A stretch of 64,000 bases of DNA from Halichondria panicea (lineage: Eukaryota; Porifera; Demospongiae; Suberitida; Halichondriidae): assembly GCF_963675165.1 (NCBI RefSeq), contig NC_087387.1, positions 3,436,990 through 3,500,989 of the forward strand, written 5' to 3'. A program made the position numbers and the translations under genes. A model generated the notes under the pieces. It worked only from the letters and a program-made list of their open reading frames with translations, had not been told where the DNA came from and ran no database searches. Position 1 is the stretch's first letter, and every line of letters begins with the position of its first letter. Below are positions 22,250 through 32,900 of this stretch, piece by piece.

Positions 22250-25159
22250 ACACAAACTGAACAAACTGAACTGCATGGAATAATGCACTCGATACAAGTT
22301 AGAGGTTTATCGTCACTACTCTTCTCTCGTTATTGTGCTGAGCAGTTCGAGTGTACTGAGTGTACTGTGCCTGACGACTTTCTACTCTATGCTGCACGAG
22401 CAATGAGCCAACTGAGTGTATCGAACACTCTTGCCAAAGGTTTTGGTTGCATGAGAGCTGACAGATCTGATTCCTTGTTTCCAACAAATAGGATGCCAAT
22501 GGGACTGCTGGAGTTTATGGCAAATTTCTTTGTATCAAGCGAGTCACGGAAAGTAAGTGATGCTTAAAGTTTGAGTACTGTCTAAAATGCTACAGGTCCC
22601 ATCATGTCCGGGTGATTATAGACAGTGGCTTCAAAGCCCAATGTGGAGTGTAGCTCACCTTCCCTGGATGAGGTATAACTTATGTAATATCAGGACTGCA
22701 TGTATATATATACGGTTCAGTAGAGTAATCTCGCTTGTGCACTTCATACTTTTTGCTGTAGAATGTACTGTGGGATACAAGTGACATCAGGTTTGTTACT
22801 AAAACTACATGACCTTAATTCTACTATCACACTCTTGTTTTTAGACAATAGTTTTAGATGAAGCTGCTAAGTCACACCCCAATTCTTGGTGGTGGGTCAA
22901 GGCCGTGATTTGGTGAAAGGTCTTGGGGAGTCAGTGAGAGTGGAGATGTTGATCTCAATGATGGTGCACTTGCCAAGTTGCGTGAGGTATTGGCCTGCAC
23001 GATCTATCAGTGACATTTCTTTTCTCACTCAGTGTAAGTGATTTAATAACATGATAAATAAAAGTACCCAACATTTGACATTTGCGATATATTTGCAATT
23101 ATGCAGGTCTTCACACAATAGGTCTTCACACAATGGACAAAGATTATTCTGAGCACCAAAAACATGGCAAGTCAACAGAATCGGTCATGTCTTGGGACAC
23201 TCTGAGTGATCTGATTGAGTGAGGCAAGGTTGACTGAAACGACCAAGGATAGGGTACCAAGGATAGGCTACTTGACGAAGCATATGATCGAGTCGTGGCT
23301 GGCCAACTCAATTCTCTGCGGGAAAAGCTTACATCATTTGCAAAGGGCACAGCTGCCACTCATGTCCTGATAGTGCTGATAGTGATGATTTCTCCCGAAG
23401 AAAGAAGCAGAAGCAGGAAACCCTATGCTCTGCCAGTGCAATGCATTCCTTACGTAAGATCTGGAAGTGCGTGCCATAGCCGACAAAGTGATCACTGACA
23501 AAGGAATGAAAGTTGCTGGTTAGCATTTTTTTATAATTATTATACATGTATGATATCATTTTTCATTTCAAGATGTGTATGTTCCTCACAGGATTTACCA
23601 CCAATGGAGAGTGCGCCTCAAAGGTAGACAGAGGGCGTGTACGAGCTAAATATGCACGGATGGGGAAGAAAAGAATGCTAGGAATGCTAACACCAACATA
23701 TGAGTGGCATATGAGTGGCAGTTTAGTAATTTAGATGCTACACTGTTTATCATGTATCTCATTCACAGGTCAGGCAGATGGAACTATTTGTGTTTGGGTT
23801 GAAGAAGGCTGCTCACCTAGAGATGTGATTGAAAGGCTACGACCGAGGACTGTTCCTACAGGTTACAGGTAAAGCTACTATAAATTATGTGTAAATGTAA
23901 ATGTACCTGTTACATACCACGCTATTTATTAATTGTTGAAAATTACCAGTATGTTAGGGAAAGAAGATGATGCTGATAAGCTGCGTTCCATCTTAGCGCA
24001 GCTGGAGTATACCCATGAAGTCCAGCAGTGGGTGTGTAAAGGAGTGCCATTTGACACCCACCTGTATGTACCAGAGATCCACCCCATGACTAAAGTAGGA
24101 TTCTGTGAACGTGAACGTGAAGAAACAATATGAGCCCTAATGTACTCACTCATTTACGTCAAATACTACATACTTGTGTTATACATACTATGTGTTAATC
24201 ATAATTATTACCTGCATACTATCATAGCGAATTGGAAACAATGTACGATTGGGAGATTCAGACGACGTTGAGCTGCCTTGGAAGATCTGAGGACAGGGAT
24301 AACATATCCCGCCGTTAATTGGAGTTCACAAGCAATCAGTTGAAGATGTGGAGCGTTTTTTTGGCGCAGGTGTTACCATGCAGAAGCCAATTGGAGACGT
24401 GCCATGACGTGCCATTGATGAACGTGGCTTGAGCAGCGGCAACAATTCAGGAATTTTATTTATTCTGGATGATTGGATGCCCTGGCACGCGGAAAATGAG
24501 GTTAAGGACTTTAGCCAATACTATACTACAATAGACTTTGTGGTTTTGTACTTGATTCTTCTCACCAGGGACGGCTAACACGAGAGTGTTTAGTAGCTCT
24601 GGTTGCTGATATTGAGTCGAGAAACTGGCGGCAGATATTTAATGCCAACAATGGTATTGCACCAGAGCATCCTCGCTCTTCTACCACCGACGATGTTGAA
24701 TGCTTCTTCAGTGTGCTGAGAAGTAAAGATTTCTCTCCTGTGTACATGTACCTGACTGTTTGAATGTAATGTTTTTTTTGTTTCAGGTGTGTATGTACAA
24801 GAACCTGACTGTTTTTCTTTTGTTTCAGGTCTTGTACGGATGGAGGAAAGTATGTGATGGAGGAAAGTATGTGAGGAGCGCATGGACCCAGATCTGCCCT
24901 TTTATTATCACACATCCCATGGTCGCTTTTATGAAGACAATATGCCCGACTTCAACCAGGTACCAACCACAGTTAGACAGCCACAACAGTTAGACAGCCA
25001 CAAAGACCACCAAGAAGAGAACTACTTGGCGACGTGGTGCTCGCTCAATTAGAGCATATCCACGGAGTAGATTTCCCACCAACATCCACTGATGATGTAC
25101 TGTATGAACACGGGTATGCATCACAACCTTGTGTATTTGATTATTACCTTGGTGATTAA
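22250..25159 (+). pseudogene. Family X copy 2, near full length (unrecognised multi-exon protein)
   Basis: Coding blocks in order are: IQVRGLSSLLFSRYCAEQFE, VPDDFLLYAARAMSQLSVSN and RMPMGLLEFMANFFVSSES; a 43-base intron (GTAAGT 22552 to CTACAG 22594); VPSCPGDYRQWLQS; DEAAKSHPNSWWWVKA (22861); GDVDLNDGALAKLRE; GTAATHVLIV and PYALPVQCIPYV (23340-23455); GFTTNGECASK (23583); GQADGTICVWVEEGCSPRDV (23769); LRSILAQLEYTHEVQQWVCK and VPEIHPMTKVGFCERE (to 24120); QSVEDVERFFGAG (24330); ILDDWMPWHAENEV; ECLVALVADIESRNWRQIFN; DDVECFFSVLR (24690-24722); VCEERMDPDLPFYYHTSHGR (24865); and LEHIHGVDFPPTSTDD with a stop at 25157-25159. Many frameshifts, some at exact tandem duplications (24840-24873), mark it as a relic or a badly assembled gene. 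I recognise no enzyme; a large multi-exon protein in at least three copies suggests a mobile or expanded family. Confidence 0.55.
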
Positions 25160-26444
25160 CAGTTTGCTGAAGAACTCAAAAATATTTTACATGTATCTGC
25201 TTTAATTAATATAATAACATTGTTAATGAGTACTACATCGTACAACACTCAATGGCCATTGACCGCTTTTAGTGAGTTTAATTCCAGCATGGTCCAGATC
25301 GACTAAAATGTATAATGTATTTCACCCACTCAAATTTAACAGTCACGATTTTCTTTCTTTGAATCATGTACAGCATCTAGAGCCTCACGTACAACATCCA
25401 TTTATTATTTACTTTACATTCAAATGCGATAGCATGTGCATGGTTGGTTCAGGTGACAGTCGGACTTCCACTTCTTTCTTGTCTTTAAGCCACCAAACGT
25501 AGGGTTTCCTGGAGGCTTGGGTCTCGCGTCACCCCAATACACTTGAAAATAACTGAATGACATAGTTCTGGGTCTGTGCTGTCTCCTTGATCTTCATCAT
25601 CATCATCTTCTTCAAAGGAATGTTCGTTGAACTCAACACTTCTCGTCTCGTTTCTTCTGTTTCTGAGTTATGAGAACTAGGTGTATCATACTGATGTCGT
25701 GAACCTTGTAACTGGTGCCGCCTTTTCTGCTTCTTGCACCTGCAATACAATAATATTTTAATAGACTATTATTTTAGTAATTAAATCGAACTTGCCTAAA
25801 TACAAAAAGCGTTTTCACATCCCTTTTCCACTGTTACCAGGTAAGGAGTAGAGATTGTATCTAGTACAGAACAGTACAGAACAGTCACGGATGAAGCCAA
25901 TAAATTTGTATCAATCCATTCTCATCAGTGAACTGGTAATTTTGTAAGGAAATGTTGTACCAACAAACAGTACCAACAAACAACAAAATGGGGATATCCT
26001 CATCTTCACGGGGTCACTTTGAGTGCAAGTGGCCATGATGGCAAATAATTATGGTAGAATGTACCCACGTGGCAAGGAATGTGTGGAATGCAATTTTAAT
26101 TATAATCGTGACGAACCTCCTCTGGTTATTCCCTTTGAAAATCCCCACAACTGAGTAGCATTTTAAGAGACTGTGTGGGCACTCTGAAACATTACACTGG
26201 TAATGACGAGGAAATGGCCAGTTTTAATAAACTGATCGATTGCCGAGAGGAGAACTAGTATCAGTTCAACTATCTAGACGTGCATCTTTTCCTGTTCTAT
26301 CATCAAAGCTGTTCTATCATCAAAGCTGTTCTATCATCAAAGCCAACCTTGTACCAGTGCTACTTCAGTCCAAGTGCTACTTCAGTCCAAAAAATTATCG
26401 CTGAACATTAATTCATACTCATAACTCACTCAACATTCTCATAC
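25160..26444. other. Mostly non-coding stretch; one exon-like patch
   Basis: Around 26030-26260 the plus strand reads ANNYGRMYPRGKECVECNFN, then RDEPPLVIPFENP, and in another frame LSSILRDCVGTLKHYTGNDE. This looks protein-like but matches nothing I know and has no clear splice frame. AGCTGTTCTATCATCAA is tandemly repeated at 26300-26345. The rest shows no feature. Confidence 0.35.
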
Positions 26445-27443
26445 TCATTGATCGATGAACATTATCGATCGTGCATAACTATAATAATAACTATAATAAT
26501 TATACATGTACACATGCATTGATATGTATATTGTTGTCCTATATTGTGCTCCGACATCGTGAACAAACTTTGCTCCAGGGCCCGTTCTTGCAAATCTTGA
26601 CTCCACAACCTCCACAATACATTTGCTACGACTCCAATGTGTTATAAACATCCATTCCAATTCCACAGAAATAATCTTCTTACTATCAGCCAACACATCC
26701 ACTGACCACATCCACTGACCATTCACTGACCATTTACAGTCTACTAAACACTTAAAATAATGCAATGGCTCAAAAACATTATCCGGTTCTGGTTTTATCC
26801 TGAATTCAATTGTAACACCTCTTTGCTTGTTCAAGGAACTAATGTTTCCTCTTCTCTTGATACTGCTCTTCTTTGATACTGCTCTTCTTTACTGGTTCCT
26901 ATACACTTGGAGTGAATCATCATCATCATCATCATCATTATCCGATATATAAGTTTCTGGTATCATAGTAACATCCTCATTGGGTGTAGTCGAATGTTGA
27001 TCTAGTACTTCCCACTTCCAAATTCTTAATCAGCTTGGATTTCAGCTTCTCCTCAAGTGGTGCTGGTATGCTCAATGCATTGAGAGGTGAGGTGCAGACT
27101 TAAAGCTGAGCCTTGAGATGACACACATACTGCATGTGACCTCCATGTTTCTCAGAGTGATCTCAGACGGAGAGTGTATGGTGGTGAAGTGCGGCTTTGA
27201 GATACTCTTAAGCGCTCGCATGTGTAAACAAAGAGGGCATTCGAAAATATCGTATGACTGTTGCTTGCTGACAGAAGGTGGGAGGAGCGATCGTGTGGAC
27301 GTACTGGATGCATGACGTACTGGATGCATGACAGCTTTTTGCTGGCCTGCCAGGTGCATAAAGTTGCTTGGCCTCCCACCAATACTACAACTAGAACAAA
27401 CTAGGCAGTTGTCCTCGCTGTGAGCAGACCACGATGCAATCAC
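26445..27443 (-). CDS. Exon-like open frames of unknown function
   Basis: On the minus strand, 27443-27072 is open for 123 codons and holds NCLVCSSC, ECPLCLHMRALKSISKPHF and EVTCSMCV, which hints at a metal-binding cysteine/histidine pattern. 26834-26445 is open for 129 codons (GVTIEFRIKPEPDNVFEP, VELEWMFITHWSRSKCIVEV). An ATC run (26916-26939) lies between. The two may be exons of one gene, but I see no confident splice signals and no known domain. A chance origin cannot be excluded. Confidence 0.25.
26916..26939. repeat. (ATC)n microsatellite
   Basis: Eight uninterrupted ATC units. Confidence 0.85.
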
Positions 27444-28869
27444 CTTTCTGGGTGGGGTTGGGGTTGTATTGTCTTCCGTATATTGTTACTGTGGATGAGT
27501 TATTTCCACATCTTCACTGACGTCTATGCCGAACACCTTTAGGACTTTCTCTCTGATGCTCGGCCTGCTTGATGCACATGACTGCTTGCATGTGATTTAA
27601 ATGAATAACTGAGCAGTTGCCATGGTTATGAGTATTGCACAAGACAGGAAATTTACAGATAGACACCCACTTACTTTTCCAATTCTAATCACAAAACAGC
27701 GGTGTGTATACAATAACTGTCCTATTAAAACGGAAGTAAACCGAGATTGTGTAGAATGATGGTATGCAGGCGGCATTAGTATTCAGAACATAATTATAGC
27801 TAGATGTATAATAGATGTACTCAGGTAGGTTAAGGCAGCTTTTTAGCAAAAACAGCAGATGAAGTGTGATGAAGTGTACTTATACAACTCAGATTTATTG
27901 TATAATAATTATCTTGACCATTAATTTCATAGTGACCAAAAATAATAACATTTTAGAAATGCAGCCTCCAATACTACTAAGCTATTGGTGAGAGTAACTT
28001 AATTGATAAAATGCTGAGAAAATGAATCATTCATAATTATGCATACTGTACAAATTACATGACAAATGAAAGCAGCTAATGCAGATTGATTTTTTCATAT
28101 ATCATGAACCACACATTCACCTTAACACCATCATCGTTACCTAGCAACTGACCACCCTTATAATTATGTACACAAACAATATGCACAAAGTGACTATATA
28201 TGTATTCTCACGGATCAGCAGAAACTTGTCACATCAGCAGACGTTGAAAATTAGTGCATGTATCATTGCGTTTTTGCAGCCTCTGTAATTCTGCAATTCT
28301 CCAATATACGCGATGACGATGGTTTTTTTTCTCAGAGAGGACAATAAGTGTTGGGCCACCCCAGTGCACTTCAGCCGTGCTGTATATCGTGTTTAGACGT
28401 TTCCCACAAAAATTAACCATTCAGAACCCAAATTGGAAACTATAAAATAAATGTGCTCTTAAATGTGTGCTCTTAAATGTGCTCTTAAATGTGCTCTCTA
28501 TATTAAACATCTCTCTATTAAACATAAGAGCTTATTACATACCGATATGTAGTGAGCAGCAAGTATCAAATTTTAAGCGCAATTTAAACGCAATAAAGTG
28601 TAATGGTGATGCATTGTACGCACATTGAAGATTCGGGAAACAAATTTGCAAAAATTAAATGATGTTGCTCGGTTTTGTTGCGACCCTTTTGAAAGTTGTG
28701 TTTTGACCATTGATCCAACGTTTAATTTAGGTCAACGTTTAATTTAGGTGGATGTTACGTGCCTGCCACGTCACATTGTATGTTGTTGTGGTATCGAGTG
28801 TAGCGACTATACTTACGTGTTCAAGGGCACAGTACACTTATTTATTCCTTATATACAACACTTATACAG
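27444..28869. other. Intergenic, no gene seen; PB-N2-like fragment
   Basis: 28120-28260 repeats the interior of the TTAA element at 20181-20951 (CATCATCGTTACCTAGCAAC, ACACAAACAATATGCACAAA, GTGACTATATA) without recognisable ends. AAATGTGCTCTTAAATGTG duplications occur at 28450-28500. No protein motif was found. Confidence 0.5.
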
Positions 28870-31449
28870 ATGGTTGAGAATCTCAGGGAACATGTAGCCA
28901 AATGCCAAAACTCCCATACTCCACCACAGTAAGCTAACTTGCATTAAAATGCTATAACACTATACGTTGCTGCTATACATACCCTTAATTTTGAATATGT
29001 TCTTATTGGCTATCTTAGTTGGCTATCTTAGAAAAATGCATAAAGTAATAGTCAAGTGCCATCTGACAGGTGTGTGCATGCGCGATACCTAGCTACCAAT
29101 TCCATAGGACCCAGGTTGCTCAGAAAGCCCCTATATATATACACGTATATACCTCTTTTGTTGCAGTGACAGTGAAACAGAGTTTAACAGGGAATTTCCG
29201 TCATTCTTATCGAGAGTCCGAAGGGTAAGAATGGCATGCACGCAGACATTATTTTTGTGCAGGGATAAAGCTGGAAGTGAAGAGACATCAAGTCATCCCT
29301 ATAGCTAATATATAATAGAATGCTAGCTATTAGTACGTAGCTGTAAGAGAGGCGGAAAAAAGCTGCACCGTGATTATTCATTATACATACAATCATTATC
29401 ATTGATAGGAGCTATCTTTCCTTGATGAATGAGTCCTCAAAGTGACCTATCAGAGGATGATACTGACTTACAGGCAGCAATATCTGCAAGCCTTGCGCCC
29501 CCCGAAGTGGAAACGACAATGACATACCCTAAGTAAGACAATTTGGTGATCATTAAAGGTATATGCATGCATATTATTAGTACAGGTCTGACATTAAAGC
29601 AATCTTGAAGGACCACTGTGCTTCAAGCATTTCGTTAGAGGATTATTGCAGGATTATGGTACGAAGAACCCATATCTGGGAAGATTCACTGAGGATGTTC
29701 TGCAAGATTGACATGAAGAAAACGCTCCGAGTCACTTTTATGGGGGAGGCTGGTATAAATTCCTAAAATGCTGTGTGCCCAAGACTACCATAGTTTTATT
29801 ATGTACAGGTGTAGGCCCGTGTAGGGAGTACCTACGATTGCTGATGTCAGAAATGAGCAAACAGGGTCATCTATTCATGCAAAGTTCCAATGCATAATGC
29901 CTTGGCACTGACCAAGGGAGATTTCTACAAAATTGGTACCTTTATTGTCTTGTCCATCACACAAGGAGGCCCAGGGCCAACGTGGTTTGCGGGTAGTGTT
30001 GTAGACTATCTTTTTGGTGGAACTGAAGCTGTGAAAGGTTGTGCTGCTGATGTCCCTGATTATGACGTCCGTGAGAAACTGCTTGAGGTATAAAGGTTAC
30101 AATTAATTTCCATGCTGCTGATTTGATATCGTTTGTAATTGGTATATACGTACATATGAGTGATGCTGATCTGTGCAACAATAATTTATGCTATCCTGCA
30201 TGGAGACATACTTAACCCCTCGACGGAGGAGGAATTAAGGGATGAAAAGTTCTCCTTTAGGTTTGATTGTGGAGTTTTCCAACCAACGTCTCAACTGAAA
30301 TTGAGAGACAAGGAGCATATTATTGCTAGCATATCTATGCATTTCTGTGTCTATTCCTGTAAAGTTGAGCTTGATGAAATGAGGCGAGGTCTACTCTCCC
30401 TCAACTTTATAGGCGCCATGAATGGCCCTTCAAGTTCAATGCAGAGGCCCAAACGCTTACTGCCGAAGAAGTGGAGAAGCTTCTGTTCAGTCCCCAAGGC
30501 TCAAACAAAAGGAGCAAGGAGGAGCAAGTGATGATGCACTTTTTGGAATTCCTTCAGGATTTGGAAGGTGAATATTATGCAAAATAACTTGTATCCAGTA
30601 TTATTACCATTATAGAATAGATGGGAATGGAAAAGTAACTGTGGTGAACAACAGTGAACCGGAAAATCTTCCTCTTATTCTAGAAGATGTCACCACAGGA
30701 GCTGCTGGTGTCCCTCCACTAGGGTTTGAGGAAGAGTCTTCAATGCTGAAGATGAGGCTAAATCGAAGATGAGGCTAAATCAGATTTACCTACATCTAGC
30801 ACGTGCACGTGCACAAACACATTGTTCATTCCAACAACCAACCACAATGACTGTGAAAAATTTAAATACAAATTTGCTCAGGGTATTCTCAGGTGAATTA
30901 AGGACTGGGTCCTTTAATTATTGCTGATTCAGCTAAAACGAAGCTCCGCCCACGCTTTTTACCAGCAATTGTGCATAAAAATGGATCTCAAACTGCTTAA
31001 ATCTTTAGCTCTAATTCCGGAGTCCTAAACGCTCCTTGAAGCACTTACTTTTTAGTGTAGTAGTTAGTTCTAAGGCTAGTACACACAGTAATATACGGAA
31101 GGAGCCGTCTGCACTACGTAGAGTAAGTTATTAGCTTTTACATGTAAAAAATTAAGCTAGAAAACTATGTTTTATAGAATATCTCACCTTTAGTTGAAGG
31201 AACAGCTCCTTCCGAATATTACTGTGTGTACTAGCCTTAGAACTAGCTACTACACTAAAAAGTAAGTGCTTCAAGGAGCGTTTAGGACTCCGGAATTAGA
31301 GCTAAAGATTTAAGCAGTTTGAGATCCATTTTTATGCACAATTGCTGGTAAAAAGCGTGGGCGGAGCTTCGTTTTAGCTGAATCAGCAATAATTGAAGGA
31401 CCCAGTCCTTAATTCACTTGAGATTACCTGTGCAGTAGGTTTCGGCCAA
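28870..31449 (+). pseudogene. HECT-type E3 ubiquitin ligase with UIM, multi-exon (G2E3-like), interrupted
   Basis: Exons with canonical borders: 28870-28928 (VENLREHVAKCQNSH), 29167-29224 (DSETEFNREFPSFLSRVRR), about 29409-29532, 29586-29752, 29809-30087, about 30158-30567 and 30621 to the end. The third exon holds DLSEDDTDLQAAISASL, a ubiquitin-interacting motif. Next are KAILKDHCASSISLEDYC and VGPCREYLRLLMSEM, TQGGPGPTWFAGSVVDYLFG, FSFRFDCGVFQPTSQLKLRD and KEHIIASISMHFCVYSCKVE. AAGVPPLGFEEES and LPTSSTCTCTNTLFIPTT follow. The last contains the cysteine expected to take ubiquitin in a HECT domain. This order is that of a HECT domain, closest in my memory to G2/M-phase-specific E3 (G2E3)-like proteins. 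Frames are broken at about 29428, 29880, 30420 and 30735-30781, and a foldback MITE sits six codons or so before the end (VGFGQV, TAA). Similar HECT genes are multi-copy in some invertebrates, so this may be a dead paralogue. Confidence 0.75.
30889..31424. mobile_element. Foldback MITE copy 2, near-perfect palindrome
   Basis: The left arm starts CTCAGGTGAATTAAGGACTG and the right arm ends AGTCCTTAATTCACTTGAG. The arms are about 220 bases each, nearly exact inverse copies, with a loop of about 90 bases around 31110-31200. The flanks read ATT on both sides (or TA if two more bases are counted as element). It is inserted near the 3' end of the HECT gene; removing element and duplication gives GITCAVGFGQV followed by a stop. 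Copy 1 is at 14390-15875. Such a palindrome would form a strong hairpin in RNA or single-stranded DNA. Confidence 0.9.
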
Positions 31450-31659
31450 GTTTAAATTTTTTTTTTCCATTTTTCTTCCATGCTATTATATATATATTAT
31501 ATATATATACTCTGCCATCTTATTCTCATTGTTATTATTTTATTCACCTCTGATTGAATTGTCGTACATTGATGATTGCCATAATAATTATAAGAACAAA
31601 TTAAAGTGCACGGAGAAAATCTTTGGATCACAAGTTGACGGACTCAATAATTATAAATT
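31450..31659. other. AT-rich spacer between HECT relic and integrase gene
   Basis: It contains a TA run (31485-31510), a T run just before it, and no gene. It separates two genes that converge tail to tail. Confidence 0.6.
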
Positions 31660-32745
31660 ATACCCGTGATCTACTTCACTCTGAAAAGGCATGCACAAAT
31701 GTTCTAACAAGAACATATGTTTTACCAAAGTTATCAAGGGTTATAGTGTCTGGATCAATTACAGTTTCCAACACATCAGCTAAGTAAGGTGGTAATGGAT
31801 GGGTTGGCAACCGTTACTTGCGCTGGATCAGAGTAAGAAATTGGCCCAGACCAATCAATCCAAGATATACAGTAAGGTATGAATGCATTGTATAATTTAA
31901 CCTACATTACTCAGTGGCTCCAATACACTCTGTAGTTCCGCACTAGTGCACATTCCAAGAACCCAAGAACCCACAGCTGATACGGAGTTTTTCCTCTTTC
32001 ACTACTAAGAGGATGATTTTTCCATGAGTTACTGAACTGCCGTAACTGCAAGGACAGCACAGAATAGTGAAGAGAAAAAATATCTCTGTCATCACACGCA
32101 TCTAGCAGACCACCATCCTCAAGCCCAGTGAAAAGATGATAGAAAGGAGCTACACAACCCAAAGTCTCTCAATCCTTTGGTTGTGTACACTGCGACCTGT
32201 TCCTGTCCTCTCTCAGGGTGGTTGAGCATATACCTCGAAATACTCACATTTTCTCCACCCTTATCGCTTCTAGCTCTTGATGGTAGCCCAAATGTTTCAA
32301 CACCAGCAAGAAAGGACCCCAGTACTGTTTCAGCTCTGTTGTTGACTGCAGCATGCAGATATACTATGAGCCTTGAATAGCCATCTATCCCACCGTGGAT
32401 GACTATTTTCCAGTGGATAAGCTTGTGGATGGATACCACATGCCAAAGACTATTTGAACCAGGTACAGAATATCGCCATCGAGGGTCAACACGTGCTAGG
32501 CTGTCCCTTGCTCTTTGTCTGGGTATTCTTATTCCCTGTGATCTTAAGTGGCCAACAAGCATTCTGTGAAATGTCGCTTACGTGAAATGTCGCTTACAAC
32601 AGAATGTAGATAACTGGTGAACCCAAACTCTTGTATTCGCCGATAAACAGTTTTGGCTGAACACTGTAGCACCGAGAAATGGCTATGTAATAGCTGAAGA
32701 ACTTGTTCTTCAGTGATCCCTCTGGTAGTCCTTGATCACATTTTG
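31660..32745 (-). pseudogene. Integrase-core (rve/DDE) protein with N-terminal HTH-like segment
   Basis: Minus strand, in order: ITEEQVLQLLHSHFSVLQCS and AKTVYRRIQEFGFT (helix-turn-helix-like, 32720-32610), then LVGHLRSQGIRIPRQRARDS, VIHGGIDGYSRLIVYLHAAV with the first catalytic Asp (GIDGYSR), and ETFGLPSRARSDKGGENVSI with the second (SDKGG). After a frameshift comes APFYHLFTGLEDGGLLDACD and SFSNSW-type sequence (RQFSNSWKNHPLSSERGKTP, YQLWVLG). A last block near 31860-31690 reads DWSGPISYSDPAQVTV and LETVIDPDTITLDNFGKTYV. This layout is that of a widespread intron-bearing integrase-domain family of sponges, cnidarians and fish, probably transposon-derived. Frameshifts near 32560, 32165 and 31915 break it. 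Confidence 0.65.
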
Positions 32746-32900
32746 TAGTGAATGACTAATGTCTGTTACTAATGTAAATGTATGTAGTGAATGACTAATG
32801 TCTGTTACTAATGTAAATGTATGTAGTGAATGACTAATGTCTGTTACTAATGTAAATGTATGTAGTGAATGACTAATGTTACTAATGTAACCTAATGTAA
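32746..32900. repeat. 39-bp minisatellite, about four units
   Basis: GTAGTGAATGACTAATGTCT starts units at about 32746, 32785, 32824 and 32863; the last unit is shortened. The length is a multiple of three, so the minus strand stays open with a repeated TDISHSLHTFTLV peptide. Confidence 0.9.

Noticed and set aside
30889-31424. Foldback MITE as a functional intron of the HECT gene
   Set aside because: Splicing CAG/GTGAAT to the CAG at about 31436 gives a wrong frame, while plain removal of the element restores the expected end; insertion is the simpler reading.
32746-32900. Possible CRISPR-like array (regular repeats)
   Set aside because: Units are tandem without spacers, and the sequence is eukaryotic.
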